A stretch of DNA of 64,000 nucleotides, taken from Actinomadura rifamycini DSM 43936 (GTDB lineage: Bacteria > Actinomycetota > Actinomycetes > Streptosporangiales > Streptosporangiaceae). The position numbers and the translations under genes were made by a program. Every line of letters begins with the position of its first letter. Position 1 is the stretch's first letter. The notes below the pieces were generated by a model. That model saw nothing but the letters and a program-made list of their open reading frames with translations, was not told where the DNA came from and searched no databases. Of this stretch, positions 33,751 to 41,021 are shown piece after piece. The DNA lies in contig NZ_AULB01000017.1 in the NCBI RefSeq assembly GCF_000425065.1, forward strand, positions 124,001 to 188,000, in the 5' to 3' direction.

Positions 33751-33816
33751 AGTGCCCGGCGACCTGCCCGTACCGTGCCCACGTCCTCACCGTGGACCTG
33801 CCGAAGGAGACGCCCG

Positions 33817-34164
33817 ATGAACAAGTGGGTCCCCCTCCTCGCGGCGATCCTGCTGGAGGTGACCGCCACGCTGGCGTTGCGCGCCGCGGTGGACGACCCC
33901 GCCTGGTACGCACTGGTCGCCGCCGGCTACGTCGGCGCGTTCGCCGGCCTCAGCTTCGCCCTCCGCGCCGGGCTCGGCGTCGGCGTCGCCTACGGCGTGT
34001 GGGCCGCCGCCGGAGTCGTCCTCACCGCCGTCCTGGCCGCCGTGATCTTCAACGACGCCCTCACCCCGACCATGGGCGCCGGCATCGCCCTCGTGATCGC
34101 TGGGGTGCTGTGCGTGGAACTCGGCTCCCAGCGCGCCCGCGAACGCGAGGAAACCTCCGCATGA
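33817..34164 (+). CDS. SMR family multidrug efflux subunit (first of pair)
   Basis: A 115-residue membrane protein with four helices. The essential membrane glutamate is in LLEVTATLALR (~residue 14), and the family signature GLGVGVAYGVWAAAGVVLTA is intact. SMR proteins exchange protons for cationic drugs, guanidinium or polyamines. It overlaps the second SMR gene by 4 nt (ATGA), so the two probably form an antiparallel heterodimer. ATG at 33817 follows GAAGGAGA. Confidence 0.92.
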   Translation: MNKWVPLLAAILLEVTATLALRAAVDDPAWYALVAAGYVGAFAGLSFALRAGLGVGVAYGVWAAAGVVLTAVLAAVIFNDALTPTMGAGIALVIAGVLCVELGSQRAREREETSA

Positions 34165-34487
34165 CCTGGCTGTACCTGATGGGGGCGATCCTCACCGAAG
34201 TCACGGCCACGCTCTCCCTGCGCACGGCCTCCCAGCCGGGCGCGCGGCGCGCCTGGTTCGTGCCCGTGGCCGTCGGTTACCTCGCGGCGTTCACCTTCCT
34301 GACGCTCGCGCTCCACGAGGGCCTCGGCATCGGCGTCGCCTACGGCATCTGGGCCGCCTCCGGCGTAGCCCTCACCGCCATCGCGTCCCGCGTCCTGTTC
34401 AAGGAAGCCCTCACGAGGGTCATGGGCCTGGGCATAGCCCTAATAGCCGCCGGAGTCCTGTTCATCGAACTCGGCGCCACCCACTGA
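34161..34487 (+). CDS. SMR family multidrug efflux subunit (second of pair)
   Basis: A 108-residue partner of the preceding SMR protein: four helices, membrane glutamate in ILTEVTATLSLR, signature GLGIGVAYGIWAASGVALTA. Translationally coupled to its partner by an ATGA overlap. Its last 48 nt overlap, on the opposite strand, the 3' end of the kinase-like gene at 34440. Confidence 0.92.
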   Translation: MTWLYLMGAILTEVTATLSLRTASQPGARRAWFVPVAVGYLAAFTFLTLALHEGLGIGVAYGIWAASGVALTAIASRVLFKEALTRVMGLGIALIAAGVLFIELGATH

Positions 34488-35333
34488 CCTTGACCCGCGC
34501 AAGTGCGCCAGGACGAGCGGGGCAAGACGAGCGTGGACGGGATCGCGCTCGGCGGCCTGCACGATCATCGCGGCGACGGTGAGTTCGGCGAGCCGTCCGT
34601 CCGGTGCCGCCAGCACGTCGGCGAACGTCCGCCGGACGCCGTCCGCCACCTCGGGCACGGGCAACGAGTAGGCGTACAGATGCGCGGCGTCGAAGCCGAA
34701 CGGCGCGGGTCCGAAGCCCTCCCAGTCCAGGACGGTGAGCTCAGGCGCGGTGAGGTTGGCCCAGTGAAGGTCACCGTGGGCGAGACTCCAGCGCGTGACG
34801 GTGGTGTCGACGTCCGTCTCCCCGAGATAACGGGGAATGGCGCGCGCAACGTACTCCTGGGAGACGACGGGCGGACGTGCCCCCGGCACAGGCGTCGCCG
34901 CCACGGCTCTAAGGGCCTCCCTCAACCGCACCCACCACGCACCCGGAAGGTGGATGCGGTCGGTGAGAGCAGGGGCGGACGAGCAGACGGACGCCGCGAC
35001 GTAGGAACTCAACTCGGCACGGTGGGCGACCTCGCCGTCAATCCACTCCACGGCGTCGAGCAGTCGAGGACGCGGGACGGCACGGGGGAGGACAGCAGCC
35101 GCCATCTCATTCCCCGCCCACAACTTCGACCCTCGCCGCTCCACAGGCACAGCCAGCACCCGAAGCCACGCGACCCCGGCAGGCCCCTCGACGGGCCTGC
35201 CGTGGGTTCGTCCGCCATGCCCCCAGGCGCCCGGGGCGTCCGGTAGAGCGGCACAGCCCAACCGCTCAGCCGCACGCTCGAAGGCGTCCTCCATCCGCTT
35301 CCGAACGCCGGGGTCGTCAGGCACCAAGAACAT
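34440..35333 (-). CDS. APH-like phosphotransferase, last gene of the peptide operon
   Basis: A 297-residue protein with the aminoglycoside-phosphotransferase/choline-kinase core: the catalytic loop SLAHGDLHWANL (Brenner HGDxxxxN) and the metal-binding VLDWEGFGPAPFG. The N-terminal ATP-lobe is divergent, without an obvious glycine loop. The ATG at 35333 lies 17 nt inside the end of the aldo/keto reductase gene, so it is in the same operon as the peptide, oxygenase and reductase. It may phosphorylate a small molecule, a peptide or a resistance substrate; the target is not known. Confidence 0.8.
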   Translation of the reverse strand: MFLVPDDPGVRKRMEDAFERAAERLGCAALPDAPGAWGHGGRTHGRPVEGPAGVAWLRVLAVPVERRGSKLWAGNEMAAAVLPRAVPRPRLLDAVEWIDGEVAHRAELSSYVAASVCSSAPALTDRIHLPGAWWVRLREALRAVAATPVPGARPPVVSQEYVARAIPRYLGETDVDTTVTRWSLAHGDLHWANLTAPELTVLDWEGFGPAPFGFDAAHLYAYSLPVPEVADGVRRTFADVLAAPDGRLAELTVAAMIVQAAERDPVHARLAPLVLAHLRGSRSVGGAEFDEQDSGGY

Positions 35334-36222
35334 GACAAATCCTCCGAAGTTGCGGAAAAGGGATGGACGGACGGCGAAACACACCCTGCGCCACCCGCCA
35401 GTGTGTCTCACTCGAGGCCGAAAGCAGCACACCGGTAAGGCCAGGTGTGGAAGCCACCACGGCCAACGCTGCCTCCGCAGGAGAAAGGTCCGAACCGATG
35501 AACTCGGCCAGTTCGCTCGTGATCATGTCGACGAGTTCCCCACCGTGCAGGGGCGCGGACGCCCACACCTGCAAGCCCGCCGCCGAAGCTTCGGCGATAG
35601 GACCGAAACCGTTGACAGCTTCGGCGAGCGGAGTGAGCTGCACCAAACTGACGGGAAGCTGTATCCCCTTCAGATGGGAGTGGTTGCTTCCTGCGGCGTC
35701 GCGGGCGGCGGACAGGAGATCCTCCACCGTGAATGCGCCGTCGGTGAAGCCGTTCCAGGTGGCGACACCGTATCCATCGATCAGACCTTGGTGACAGGCA
35801 TGCTCACATTCCTCGAATGCCTGCGTTATCTGCGATCGGAGTCTGCTCCGGTCACCGTGCGCGTCATATTCCGGGTTGTGCAAGTACAGCAGGTCGAGTC
35901 GGCTCCGGGCGAGTTCGTTGGCGTTGACGGTGATCTGGTGGGCGAGGTACGCGGGAGCGATGGAGTGCCTGCGGGACGCCTCCGAGGCAGTGATGAGTCC
36001 TGAGCGTTGAGCGGCCTCGGCCTGCCGAGAAGTCATATGGCCGACCTTGGTGGAGACGCTCGCGCGCGGGCAGGCGCGAAGAGCAGGAGCCAGCCCCCTT
36101 TGCGCCTGCCCGTGAGCATAAACCGGGGCAGTATCGATCACGCGAACCCCCGTTGCGATGGCCGCCCGCGCGGCGGTGGGCACATCGCGGCAGCGGTACG
36201 TGCCCAGGCCCACGACCGCCAT
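35317..36222 (-). CDS. Aldo/keto reductase
   Basis: A 301-residue TIM-barrel oxidoreductase with all tetrad residues in place: Asp and Tyr in RVIDTAPVYAHG, Lys in VSTKVGHM and His in LLYLHNPEYD. The family normally uses NADPH to reduce carbonyls. ATG at 36222 (GGGAG 7 nt upstream) overlaps the oxygenase stop as TGATG; GTG one codon earlier is the alternative. Base composition is visibly less GC-rich than in the flanking core genes. Its position between a JmjC oxygenase and a kinase, behind a tiny peptide gene, suggests it tailors a carbonyl made by the oxygenase; this is inference. Confidence 0.85.
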   Translation of the reverse strand: MAVVGLGTYRCRDVPTAARAAIATGVRVIDTAPVYAHGQAQRGLAPALRACPRASVSTKVGHMTSRQAEAAQRSGLITASEASRRHSIAPAYLAHQITVNANELARSRLDLLYLHNPEYDAHGDRSRLRSQITQAFEECEHACHQGLIDGYGVATWNGFTDGAFTVEDLLSAARDAAGSNHSHLKGIQLPVSLVQLTPLAEAVNGFGPIAEASAAGLQVWASAPLHGGELVDMITSELAEFIGSDLSPAEAALAVVASTPGLTGVLLSASSETHWRVAQGVFRRPSIPFPQLRRICHVLGA

Positions 36223-37409
36223 CACCGTTCTCCCACGGCGACGATTCCGCTGCGGACAAGTCGGCCGATCAAGTCGGCGGCCTGCTCAACGGTGATGCCC
36301 GCGGCTTTGGCGAGATTCCCGAGCGTGGTCGGCCGCCCACTGCAGAGCAAGTTCACCAGTGGTGCCGTCTGGTCGGCGAGCGTCCAACGTTGCTCGGCGG
36401 CTTCCAGCACCACGGCCTGCTCGGCATGGTGAACTACGGCACGCGATGCCGTCATTCGGACAGGCAAGCGAGGGTCCACGGGGAGTTGTTCATGAACCGC
36501 ATACGGAAGCGAGCAACCCTTACGCGCTCCGTATGCGGCGTCGCGCGCGGTAAAGTAGGTCTCGACCACGGACGGATTCCGAAGGCGTTCGGTGACCAGC
36601 TTGGTGACCTTCCGGCTCCATGCCGCTTGCCCTCCAGGATCGTCCGGGCGAGGAAGGTCGGCGCGAAGAACGTGCTCGTCCCGTAGCCGATCCACCAGCC
36701 AGGTCAGCAGGTCGATACCTGTGTGCGTGGCCAGCCCGCACGTGAGGTGGAGTGACGGTTGCCCGGTGGATGCCGAAGCGGCGTGCCACCAGCCGCGCGG
36801 TATATGAAGAACGTCCCCGGCATGCAAGGTGAACTCATCGATCGGGTTTTCGGGCGGTGTGTCGTCGAACTCGACATCTCGATACATCGGTGCGGGTCTG
36901 GTCGGGCCGTAGACCCTCCATCGCTTGGCGCCCGAGATCTGCAAGACGATGACGTCGTGGTCGTCCCAATGGACGCCGAAGCCTTCCTTGGAGGTCCAGG
37001 ACGCATATGCGTTGACCTGTACGCCTGTGTGTAGCCGACGCTCCAGATGGCTGACCATTTCACCGACAGGCGGATGCAGCTCCTCCACCGCGTCCAGCAC
37101 CAGGGTGGCTCCACCGCGCAATTGCTCAGCGAGCAAGTGGGGACGCGGGGCCTCCCAAGGCGGCATCCGCCGGTAGGTCCGTCGTTCGCAGTATGCCGAG
37201 AGCGGGACGGTCGCTCCGGCAAGTGCGAGCCGCAACCGCGGTGGCTCCAGCCGGTGAGTGTCGAGGATTCGGTTCAGCGCGGGCCACGTCAGCAGGTCGG
37301 AGAACCGATCCGCTTGGGCAGCCGACGCCGGGTATACGCGATGAGTACGACCCAGGTCCTGGGCGAGGAACATGTCCCCGCCCAGGACCTCGGCGATCAA
37401 GTCGATCAC
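36222..37409 (-). CDS. JmjC/cupin 2-oxoglutarate-dependent oxygenase (ROX-like)
   Basis: A 395-residue Fe(II)/2OG oxygenase of the cupin_4/JmjC type used for ribosomal-protein hydroxylation (YcfD, ROX family). The iron triad is visible: His147 and Asp149 in FGVHWDDHDV and His209 in HIPRGWWHAAS, with Lys162 in SGAKRWRVYGP as a candidate 2OG contact. The C-terminal ~55 residues (TLGNLAKAAGITVEQAADLIGRLVRSG) form a winged-helix-like domain, also a ROX feature. The likely start is GTG at 37409, only 2 nt after the stop of the 40-residue peptide, so the two are translationally coupled. I infer that the peptide could be its substrate. Confidence 0.83.
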   Translation of the reverse strand: MIDLIAEVLGGDMFLAQDLGRTHRVYPASAAQADRFSDLLTWPALNRILDTHRLEPPRLRLALAGATVPLSAYCERRTYRRMPPWEAPRPHLLAEQLRGGATLVLDAVEELHPPVGEMVSHLERRLHTGVQVNAYASWTSKEGFGVHWDDHDVIVLQISGAKRWRVYGPTRPAPMYRDVEFDDTPPENPIDEFTLHAGDVLHIPRGWWHAASASTGQPSLHLTCGLATHTGIDLLTWLVDRLRDEHVLRADLPRPDDPGGQAAWSRKVTKLVTERLRNPSVVETYFTARDAAYGARKGCSLPYAVHEQLPVDPRLPVRMTASRAVVHHAEQAVVLEAAEQRWTLADQTAPLVNLLCSGRPTTLGNLAKAAGITVEQAADLIGRLVRSGIVAVGER

Positions 37410-37411
37410 GA

Positions 37412-37534
37412 TCAGCCGTCGTTGAGGTCGGACTTGCCGGTGGACCCGCCGTCGGACGGCTGGGTGGCGCGTCCCCGCGCCGCCGTGATCCTCTCTACGG
37501 CGATCACCAGCTCGCCGCTCGTGTCGTTGTTCAT
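37412..37534 (-). CDS. 40-residue peptide, candidate precursor for the downstream enzymes
   Basis: A short open frame with a strong ribosome site (AGAAAGGA, 6 nt before ATG). The peptide starts MNNDTSGELVIAVERI, continues with an Ala/Arg/Gly segment (TAARGRATQPSD) and ends GGSTGKSDLNDG; it is hydrophilic and has no cysteine and no signal peptide. It is the first gene of the peptide-oxygenase-reductase-kinase operon and abuts the oxygenase gene with 2 nt between. The leader-like N-terminus and the small polar C-terminus suggest a RiPP precursor, but no family was recognised. Confidence 0.6.
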   Translation of the reverse strand: MNNDTSGELVIAVERITAARGRATQPSDGGSTGKSDLNDG

Positions 37535-37742
37535 CGAAGTTCCTTTCTGTCCCTTGCCGCCTGTCGGCCGGGCCGTTGGAAGCCATGATGCGGCCGGCAG
37601 CAGGTGTTGAGAAGCGAACCGACCCGTGGAACGGTTCCGTGTGTCGAGTCCACAGAGAATCTTCGGATCATCGGATCTTCTGGAGCAGGTGGCGCTAGTC
37701 TTTGACGTGGAGAACTCGAGACAGTCCAGGAAGATCAACGAC
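37535..37742. promoter_or_regulatory. Divergent control region of the accessory island
   Basis: This 208-nt gap separates the peptide operon from the HTH-SLOG gene. It holds a perfect 11-bp palindrome (GGAACGGTTCC, 37628-37638), a tandem CGGATC(AT)CGGATC repeat near 37666-37680, and a TAGTCT -10 (37696-37701) for the plus strand. Either repeat could be the operator of the encoded HTH protein. Confidence 0.4.
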
Positions 37743-37952
37743 GTGACCAGACGCAAGGTCTTCGACCCAGGTGATATTCCGATGGCCTTCTGGAGTTGCG
37801 GCGAGGTTGCGGCGGCCCTTGCGGGTCGTGACGTTGGTCGGCTTTTCCGTCTCTTCCTTGCACTTTTTCCTGAATGTACACAGACGCAACTAGCGCTGCT
37901 CACCCAACATGATCGTTCTGATGTCTCTAATTGGGTGAGAGGTACTCGGTAA
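37743..37952 (+). CDS. N-terminal HTH part of an interrupted HTH-SLOG gene
   Basis: This 69-codon frame begins VTRRKVFDPGDIP and carries the first helices of an XRE-like domain (GRDVGRLFRLFLALF, QTQLALLTQHDRSDVSNWVRGTR) before a TAA at 37950-37952. The next open frame, starting at 37959, is in the same frame and continues the same HTH domain (DIEVLTRIADGMQIPDGARLLLGL). In related proteins this is one uninterrupted domain, so the TAA looks like a CAA-to-TAA change. GTG at 37743 has AGGAAG upstream; GTG at 37707, just after the -10 box, is an alternative. Alone, this fragment could at most make a truncated DNA-binding domain. Confidence 0.6.
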   Translation: MTRRKVFDPGDIPMAFWSCGEVAAALAGRDVGRLFRLFLALFPECTQTQLALLTQHDRSDVSNWVRGTR

Positions 37953-37958
37953 GGCCGA

Positions 37959-38630
37959 GTGTCCGACATCGAAGTGCTGACCCGTATCGCCGACGGTATG
38001 CAAATCCCGGACGGGGCCAGGCTTTTGCTCGGGCTCGCCCCAGTCGATTCTCTTCCTCCCGAGGATGGGCCAACGCGTTCGTGGCGGCAAGCGATCGAAC
38101 GAGACAGTGATGCCACCGAGAACACAGGGCGTCCTGTGTGTATTGCCATCTGTGGAAGCCGGGCCGCTGACACCGATGGTGCGGTGATCGACGAGGCCGT
38201 CCGCTGCATGGCACGCTTAGTCCTAAGCCATGGCTACAGGGTGAGTCACGGCCCGGTCGGAGTGGGGATTGAGGTCATGACCTACATCGCGGATCAGTAC
38301 CGTCCGCCCGGTATAGCCGGAGCTGTTGGGCTGTTCGGCCACCGAAATGTCATCCAACATGCGAACTTGGTTATCGTAGTTGGCGGTGGTGCCGGTACCC
38401 AGACTGAAATCGACCTTGCCCTCTCGATGGGAAAACCTGTTATAGCGCTGCCCGCGAGCGGGGGCGCTGCTCGCCGCTTCTACAACAGAGCTGCACGTGA
38501 TGAACGCTTGCGGACGGTATTGTCCGATGAGCATTTCGCTGCCCTTAGGGTGGGCGACGATCCTGCAGAAGACTTCGCCCGTATCATTGAGAATATAATC
38601 AGTGAAAAGTTTGGAGAGACCGATGTCTGA
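37959..38630 (+). CDS. SLOG-domain nucleotide-binding protein (downstream part of HTH-SLOG gene)
   Basis: This 223-codon frame starts with the end of the HTH domain and then has a Rossmann-like SLOG domain (~55-215): CIAICGSRAADTDGAV, the middle motif HGYRVSHGPVGVGIEV and GGGAGTQTEIDLALSMGKPVIALP, comparable to the PGGxGTxxE motif of LOG proteins. SLOG domains bind nucleotides or NAD-like ligands and occur in stress or conflict signalling. GTG at 37959, two codons after the TAA, could allow reinitiation. The 3' end overlaps the RibD-type reductase gene by 8 nt. Composition is distinctly lower in GC than the surrounding core genes. Confidence 0.75.
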   Translation: MSDIEVLTRIADGMQIPDGARLLLGLAPVDSLPPEDGPTRSWRQAIERDSDATENTGRPVCIAICGSRAADTDGAVIDEAVRCMARLVLSHGYRVSHGPVGVGIEVMTYIADQYRPPGIAGAVGLFGHRNVIQHANLVIVVGGGAGTQTEIDLALSMGKPVIALPASGGAARRFYNRAARDERLRTVLSDEHFAALRVGDDPAEDFARIIENIISEKFGETDV

Positions 38631-39303
38631 ACGCCCCTACGTGCTCCTGTCCTGCGCTGTATCGATCGATGGCTATATCGATGATGCCACCAGCCAACGG
38701 CTCCTGCTGTCCAATGACGAGGACTTCGATCGTGTTGACGAAGTACGTGCAAGTTGTGACGCCATTCTTGTCGGCGCCAACACCATCCGTCGCGATAATC
38801 CGCGCCTTCTCGTTCGGGCGGAAGGCCGACGCAAGGACCGAATTTCTCGAGGGCTAGCCGAAAGTCCGCTCAAGGTCACCCTCACGGCAGGGGGCGACTT
38901 GCGGCCTGATGCGAAGTTCTTCGCCGCCGGCTCCGTTGAGAAGATTGTGTACTGCAGCAGCACAGCGGTCGAAGAGTGCCGAAACCGCCTGGGCGAGGTG
39001 GCGACCGTTGAGGACGTCGGCGATCCGATCGATTTGAAGACCGTGCTGAGCGACCTCGCCGCTCGGGGCGTCCGCCGCTTGATGGTAGAAGGTGGCGGTA
39101 CCGTCCACACCCAGTTCCTCACCGCCGGTCTTGCCGACGAGCTGCAGCTCGTCATAGCCCCGTTCTTCGTCGGCGACTCCGCTGCCCCTCGGTTTGTGGG
39201 GGACGGCGAGTTCCGTTATGGCCCCGGTGATCGCATGGCCCTCGCCGAAGTGCGTCCGATCGGAGATGTGATTCTGGCTCGGTACCTGCTCAAGCGTTCC
39301 TGA
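38623..39303 (+). CDS. RibD C-terminal / dihydrofolate-reductase-fold reductase
   Basis: A 226-residue enzyme of the RibD-C reductase family: YVLLSCAVSIDGYIDDAT, ILVGANTIRRDNPRLLVR, the NADPH loop RRLMVEGGGTVHTQFL and ADELQLVIAPFFVGD. RibD-C reduces a ribosylamino-pyrimidine in riboflavin synthesis, but stand-alone members occur in secondary-metabolite clusters. No deaminase domain and no other riboflavin gene is present here, so a specialised role is likely. The ATG at 38623 (GGAGAG upstream) overlaps the SLOG gene, so the two are coupled. Confidence 0.85.
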   Translation: MSERPYVLLSCAVSIDGYIDDATSQRLLLSNDEDFDRVDEVRASCDAILVGANTIRRDNPRLLVRAEGRRKDRISRGLAESPLKVTLTAGGDLRPDAKFFAAGSVEKIVYCSSTAVEECRNRLGEVATVEDVGDPIDLKTVLSDLAARGVRRLMVEGGGTVHTQFLTAGLADELQLVIAPFFVGDSAAPRFVGDGEFRYGPGDRMALAEVRPIGDVILARYLLKRS

Positions 39304-39349
39304 TCAGGGTGGGACGTACGGTTCCTGGCGGCGCGGTACGTCGAGCGCT

Positions 39350-39358
39350 CCCCCCCCC
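39350..39358. repeat. Homopolymeric C tract
   Basis: A run of nine C lies just before the WD40 remnant. Such a tract is a candidate for slipped-strand length variation or a sequencing length error. Confidence 0.5.
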
Positions 39359-39367
39359 GGGCCGTCG

Positions 39368-39700
39368 GTGAAGGTTTGTCACGGCCCTATCGTCCAGGCC
39401 GTGGCCTGGTTTCCGGACGGATCCCGTATCGCCAACGAGTCCGATGACCGCACCGTGCGGGTCTGGGACGCGTCCACCGCCGAAGAACGGGAGGTGGCCG
39501 GGGTTCATCGGGACAAGGTGACTTCAGTGGCTTGGTCCGTCGACGGAACCCGGCTGCTCACCGGCTCGGTCGATGGCACCGCCCGGATCTGGAGGGCGGT
39601 CCCCGGCTTCGACCGGCTTCAAGCGGTCGCCCGAACTCGCGTATTCGGGTCTCTGACCGAGGCGGAGCGACGCACTCACATGCTTCCCGCCGATCCGTGA
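39368..39700 (+). pseudogene. WD40-repeat gene remnant (C-terminal end)
   Basis: The 110-codon frame encodes about two WD40 blades: VQAVAWFPDGSRIANESDDRTVRVWD and VTSVAWSVDGTRLLTGSVDGTARIWR, then a short tail (FDRLQAVARTRVFGSLTEAERR) typical of the end of large actinobacterial WD40/NACHT-type proteins. A functional propeller needs about seven blades, and no upstream coding sequence supplies them; the sequence before it is the C tract and the end of the reductase gene. I therefore read it as the residue of a larger gene lost by deletion. Confidence 0.7.
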
Positions 39701-39705
39701 CGTTC

Positions 39706-40005
39706 TCAGAGGGCGGTGTCGACCTCGCGGACGTGCGTCTCCACCAAGTAATCCTTGGGGTCCAACCCCATCCGCTCGCGCTTCGGCGATGCCCAGTACT
39801 GCGAGTTTCGTTCGGCGAAGGTTTCCGGGCCGTCGTAGGAGATCAACCAGATGAACTGGTTCCGCTCCCGATCCAGCCACGCGCCGCCGATCTCGAACCC
39901 GAACTCCAGCCGCAGCGGCACGATCAACTCGCGCCACTTCGCCGCCCACTCGTCGAGCAGGCCGTGCCGTACCCGGTACGTTCGCAGTTGCGTCGTCCTC
40001 GCCAC
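39706..40005 (-). CDS. NIPSNAP family protein
   Basis: A 99-residue ferredoxin-like dimeric barrel protein: TTQLRTYRVRHGLLDEWAAKW, FGFEIGGAWLDRERNQFIWLISYDG, and FAERNSQYWASPKR near the end are characteristic of NIPSNAP domains. Function in bacteria is mostly unknown. I chose GTG at 40005 (GGAAGGGGCGGG upstream) because the family N-terminus (mRTYxV) begins there; the frame is open far upstream without matching sequence. It ends 5 nt from the WD40 remnant on the other strand. Confidence 0.85.
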   Translation of the reverse strand: MARTTQLRTYRVRHGLLDEWAAKWRELIVPLRLEFGFEIGGAWLDRERNQFIWLISYDGPETFAERNSQYWASPKRERMGLDPKDYLVETHVREVDTAL

Positions 40006-40192
40006 CGTCCCGCCCCTTCCGCCGTCGCGATCGCCGGTGAGATTCGTGGCGAGCCGGGGCCTTGGCGTCGCCCGCTTTGAGTCCTCGGTTTGATGCCCTG
40101 ACGTGGATTGCCGTAGTTGAGCGACGGATCGAGTGCCGGGGTTCCGTCGTGCGGACGAACTGGGCGCATTCTCCGACACAGACTCGACCTCG

Positions 40193-40657
40193 TTACCCCG
40201 GAATCGCGCTTCCCCAGTCGGCCGGGCCGGTGACTCCGCGGCTTGGACGGCAATGGGTGGGAAGAGCGTGTCGCGCGGGGCGTTCGTGGCCGGGGAACCA
40301 GCGGCGGCAGGCGGTGGCGAGCCGGGTGAGGAGGCCGGGGCGCGCGGTCGGGCGCGGGTTGTCGGCTTCGCGGCGTGGCGGGCTCCAGGTGCCGTCGCGT
40401 CTTCGCGTAGACGGCGGAGCTGCGGATGTGTCGCGTCCGGCGGGGTGTGGAGGGCCGAGGGCGGCGCGGAGTTGGTAGGCGAGCTCGGCTGCGTTCTTGG
40501 CTTCGACCAGCCGGTTGGGGAGGAGCGCCCACAGTGAGCCGCTGTAGTCGCCGTACCAGAGGCATACGCCGGGGAACGTCCGTCGCAGGTCGGCCAGGGC
40601 CGCGTCGAGGTCGGCGTCCAGTTCGATGCGGGACGGGCGATGGTCGTCGGGTTGCAT
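40193..40657 (-). CDS. Hypothetical protein (actinomycete accessory type)
   Basis: A 154-residue protein. The first ~70 residues are compact (LDADLDAALADLRRTFPGVCLWYGDYSGSLWALLP) and look folded. The rest is Arg/Pro-rich and probably disordered. A good GGAGG site precedes the ATG. It is in the same orientation as the anti-sigma-like gene upstream, the arrangement in which such small proteins are common in actinomycetes. No function recognised. Confidence 0.6.
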   Translation of the reverse strand: MQPDDHRPSRIELDADLDAALADLRRTFPGVCLWYGDYSGSLWALLPNRLVEAKNAAELAYQLRAALGPPHPAGRDTSAAPPSTRRRDGTWSPPRREADNPRPTARPGLLTRLATACRRWFPGHERPARHALPTHCRPSRGVTGPADWGSAIPG

Positions 40658-40745
40658 GGTGAGCCTCCGGAGAAGGGGGAGCGGTCTACCAGGACGCCGT
40701 GAACATGCGGCGTCTGAGGACGTGGGCCACCAGTTCGGCGGTGCC

Positions 40746-41021
40746 CTAGGCGTCGCCGCAGGGACAGAGGTAGTGATGGTCCAATTCGTGGTAACCCCAA
40801 ATCCCGCCCGGTGCGGCGTGGACGGCGATCACGGCTCGGACGTGGGCGTGCGGGTCGATGACCGCCAGCCGTGGCCGAGCGCGGTGCCGCGCGACGCAGC
40901 GGTATCCCAGCGCGTGGAGCACGGTGGCGAGCGCGTCCAAATGCCGGATCGCCGCCGACCGTTTCCACCACGCCCGCAGGCCGAGCAGGACGGGTTCGGC
41001 CCGGACGATCAGAGCGCCCAC
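40746..41021 (-). CDS. Hypothetical protein, His/Cys-rich C-terminus
   Basis: A 91-residue frame that starts (GTG 41021) inside the 3' end of the anti-sigma-like gene, overlapping by 13 nt. The middle (IRHLDALATVLHALGYRCVARHRARPRLAVIDP) resembles a small alpha/beta domain, and the end YHELDHHYLCPCGDA has a possible metal site (His and CxC). Coupling to the upstream gene is likely. Unrecognised family. Confidence 0.5.
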   Translation of the reverse strand: MGALIVRAEPVLLGLRAWWKRSAAIRHLDALATVLHALGYRCVARHRARPRLAVIDPHAHVRAVIAVHAAPGGIWGYHELDHHYLCPCGDA

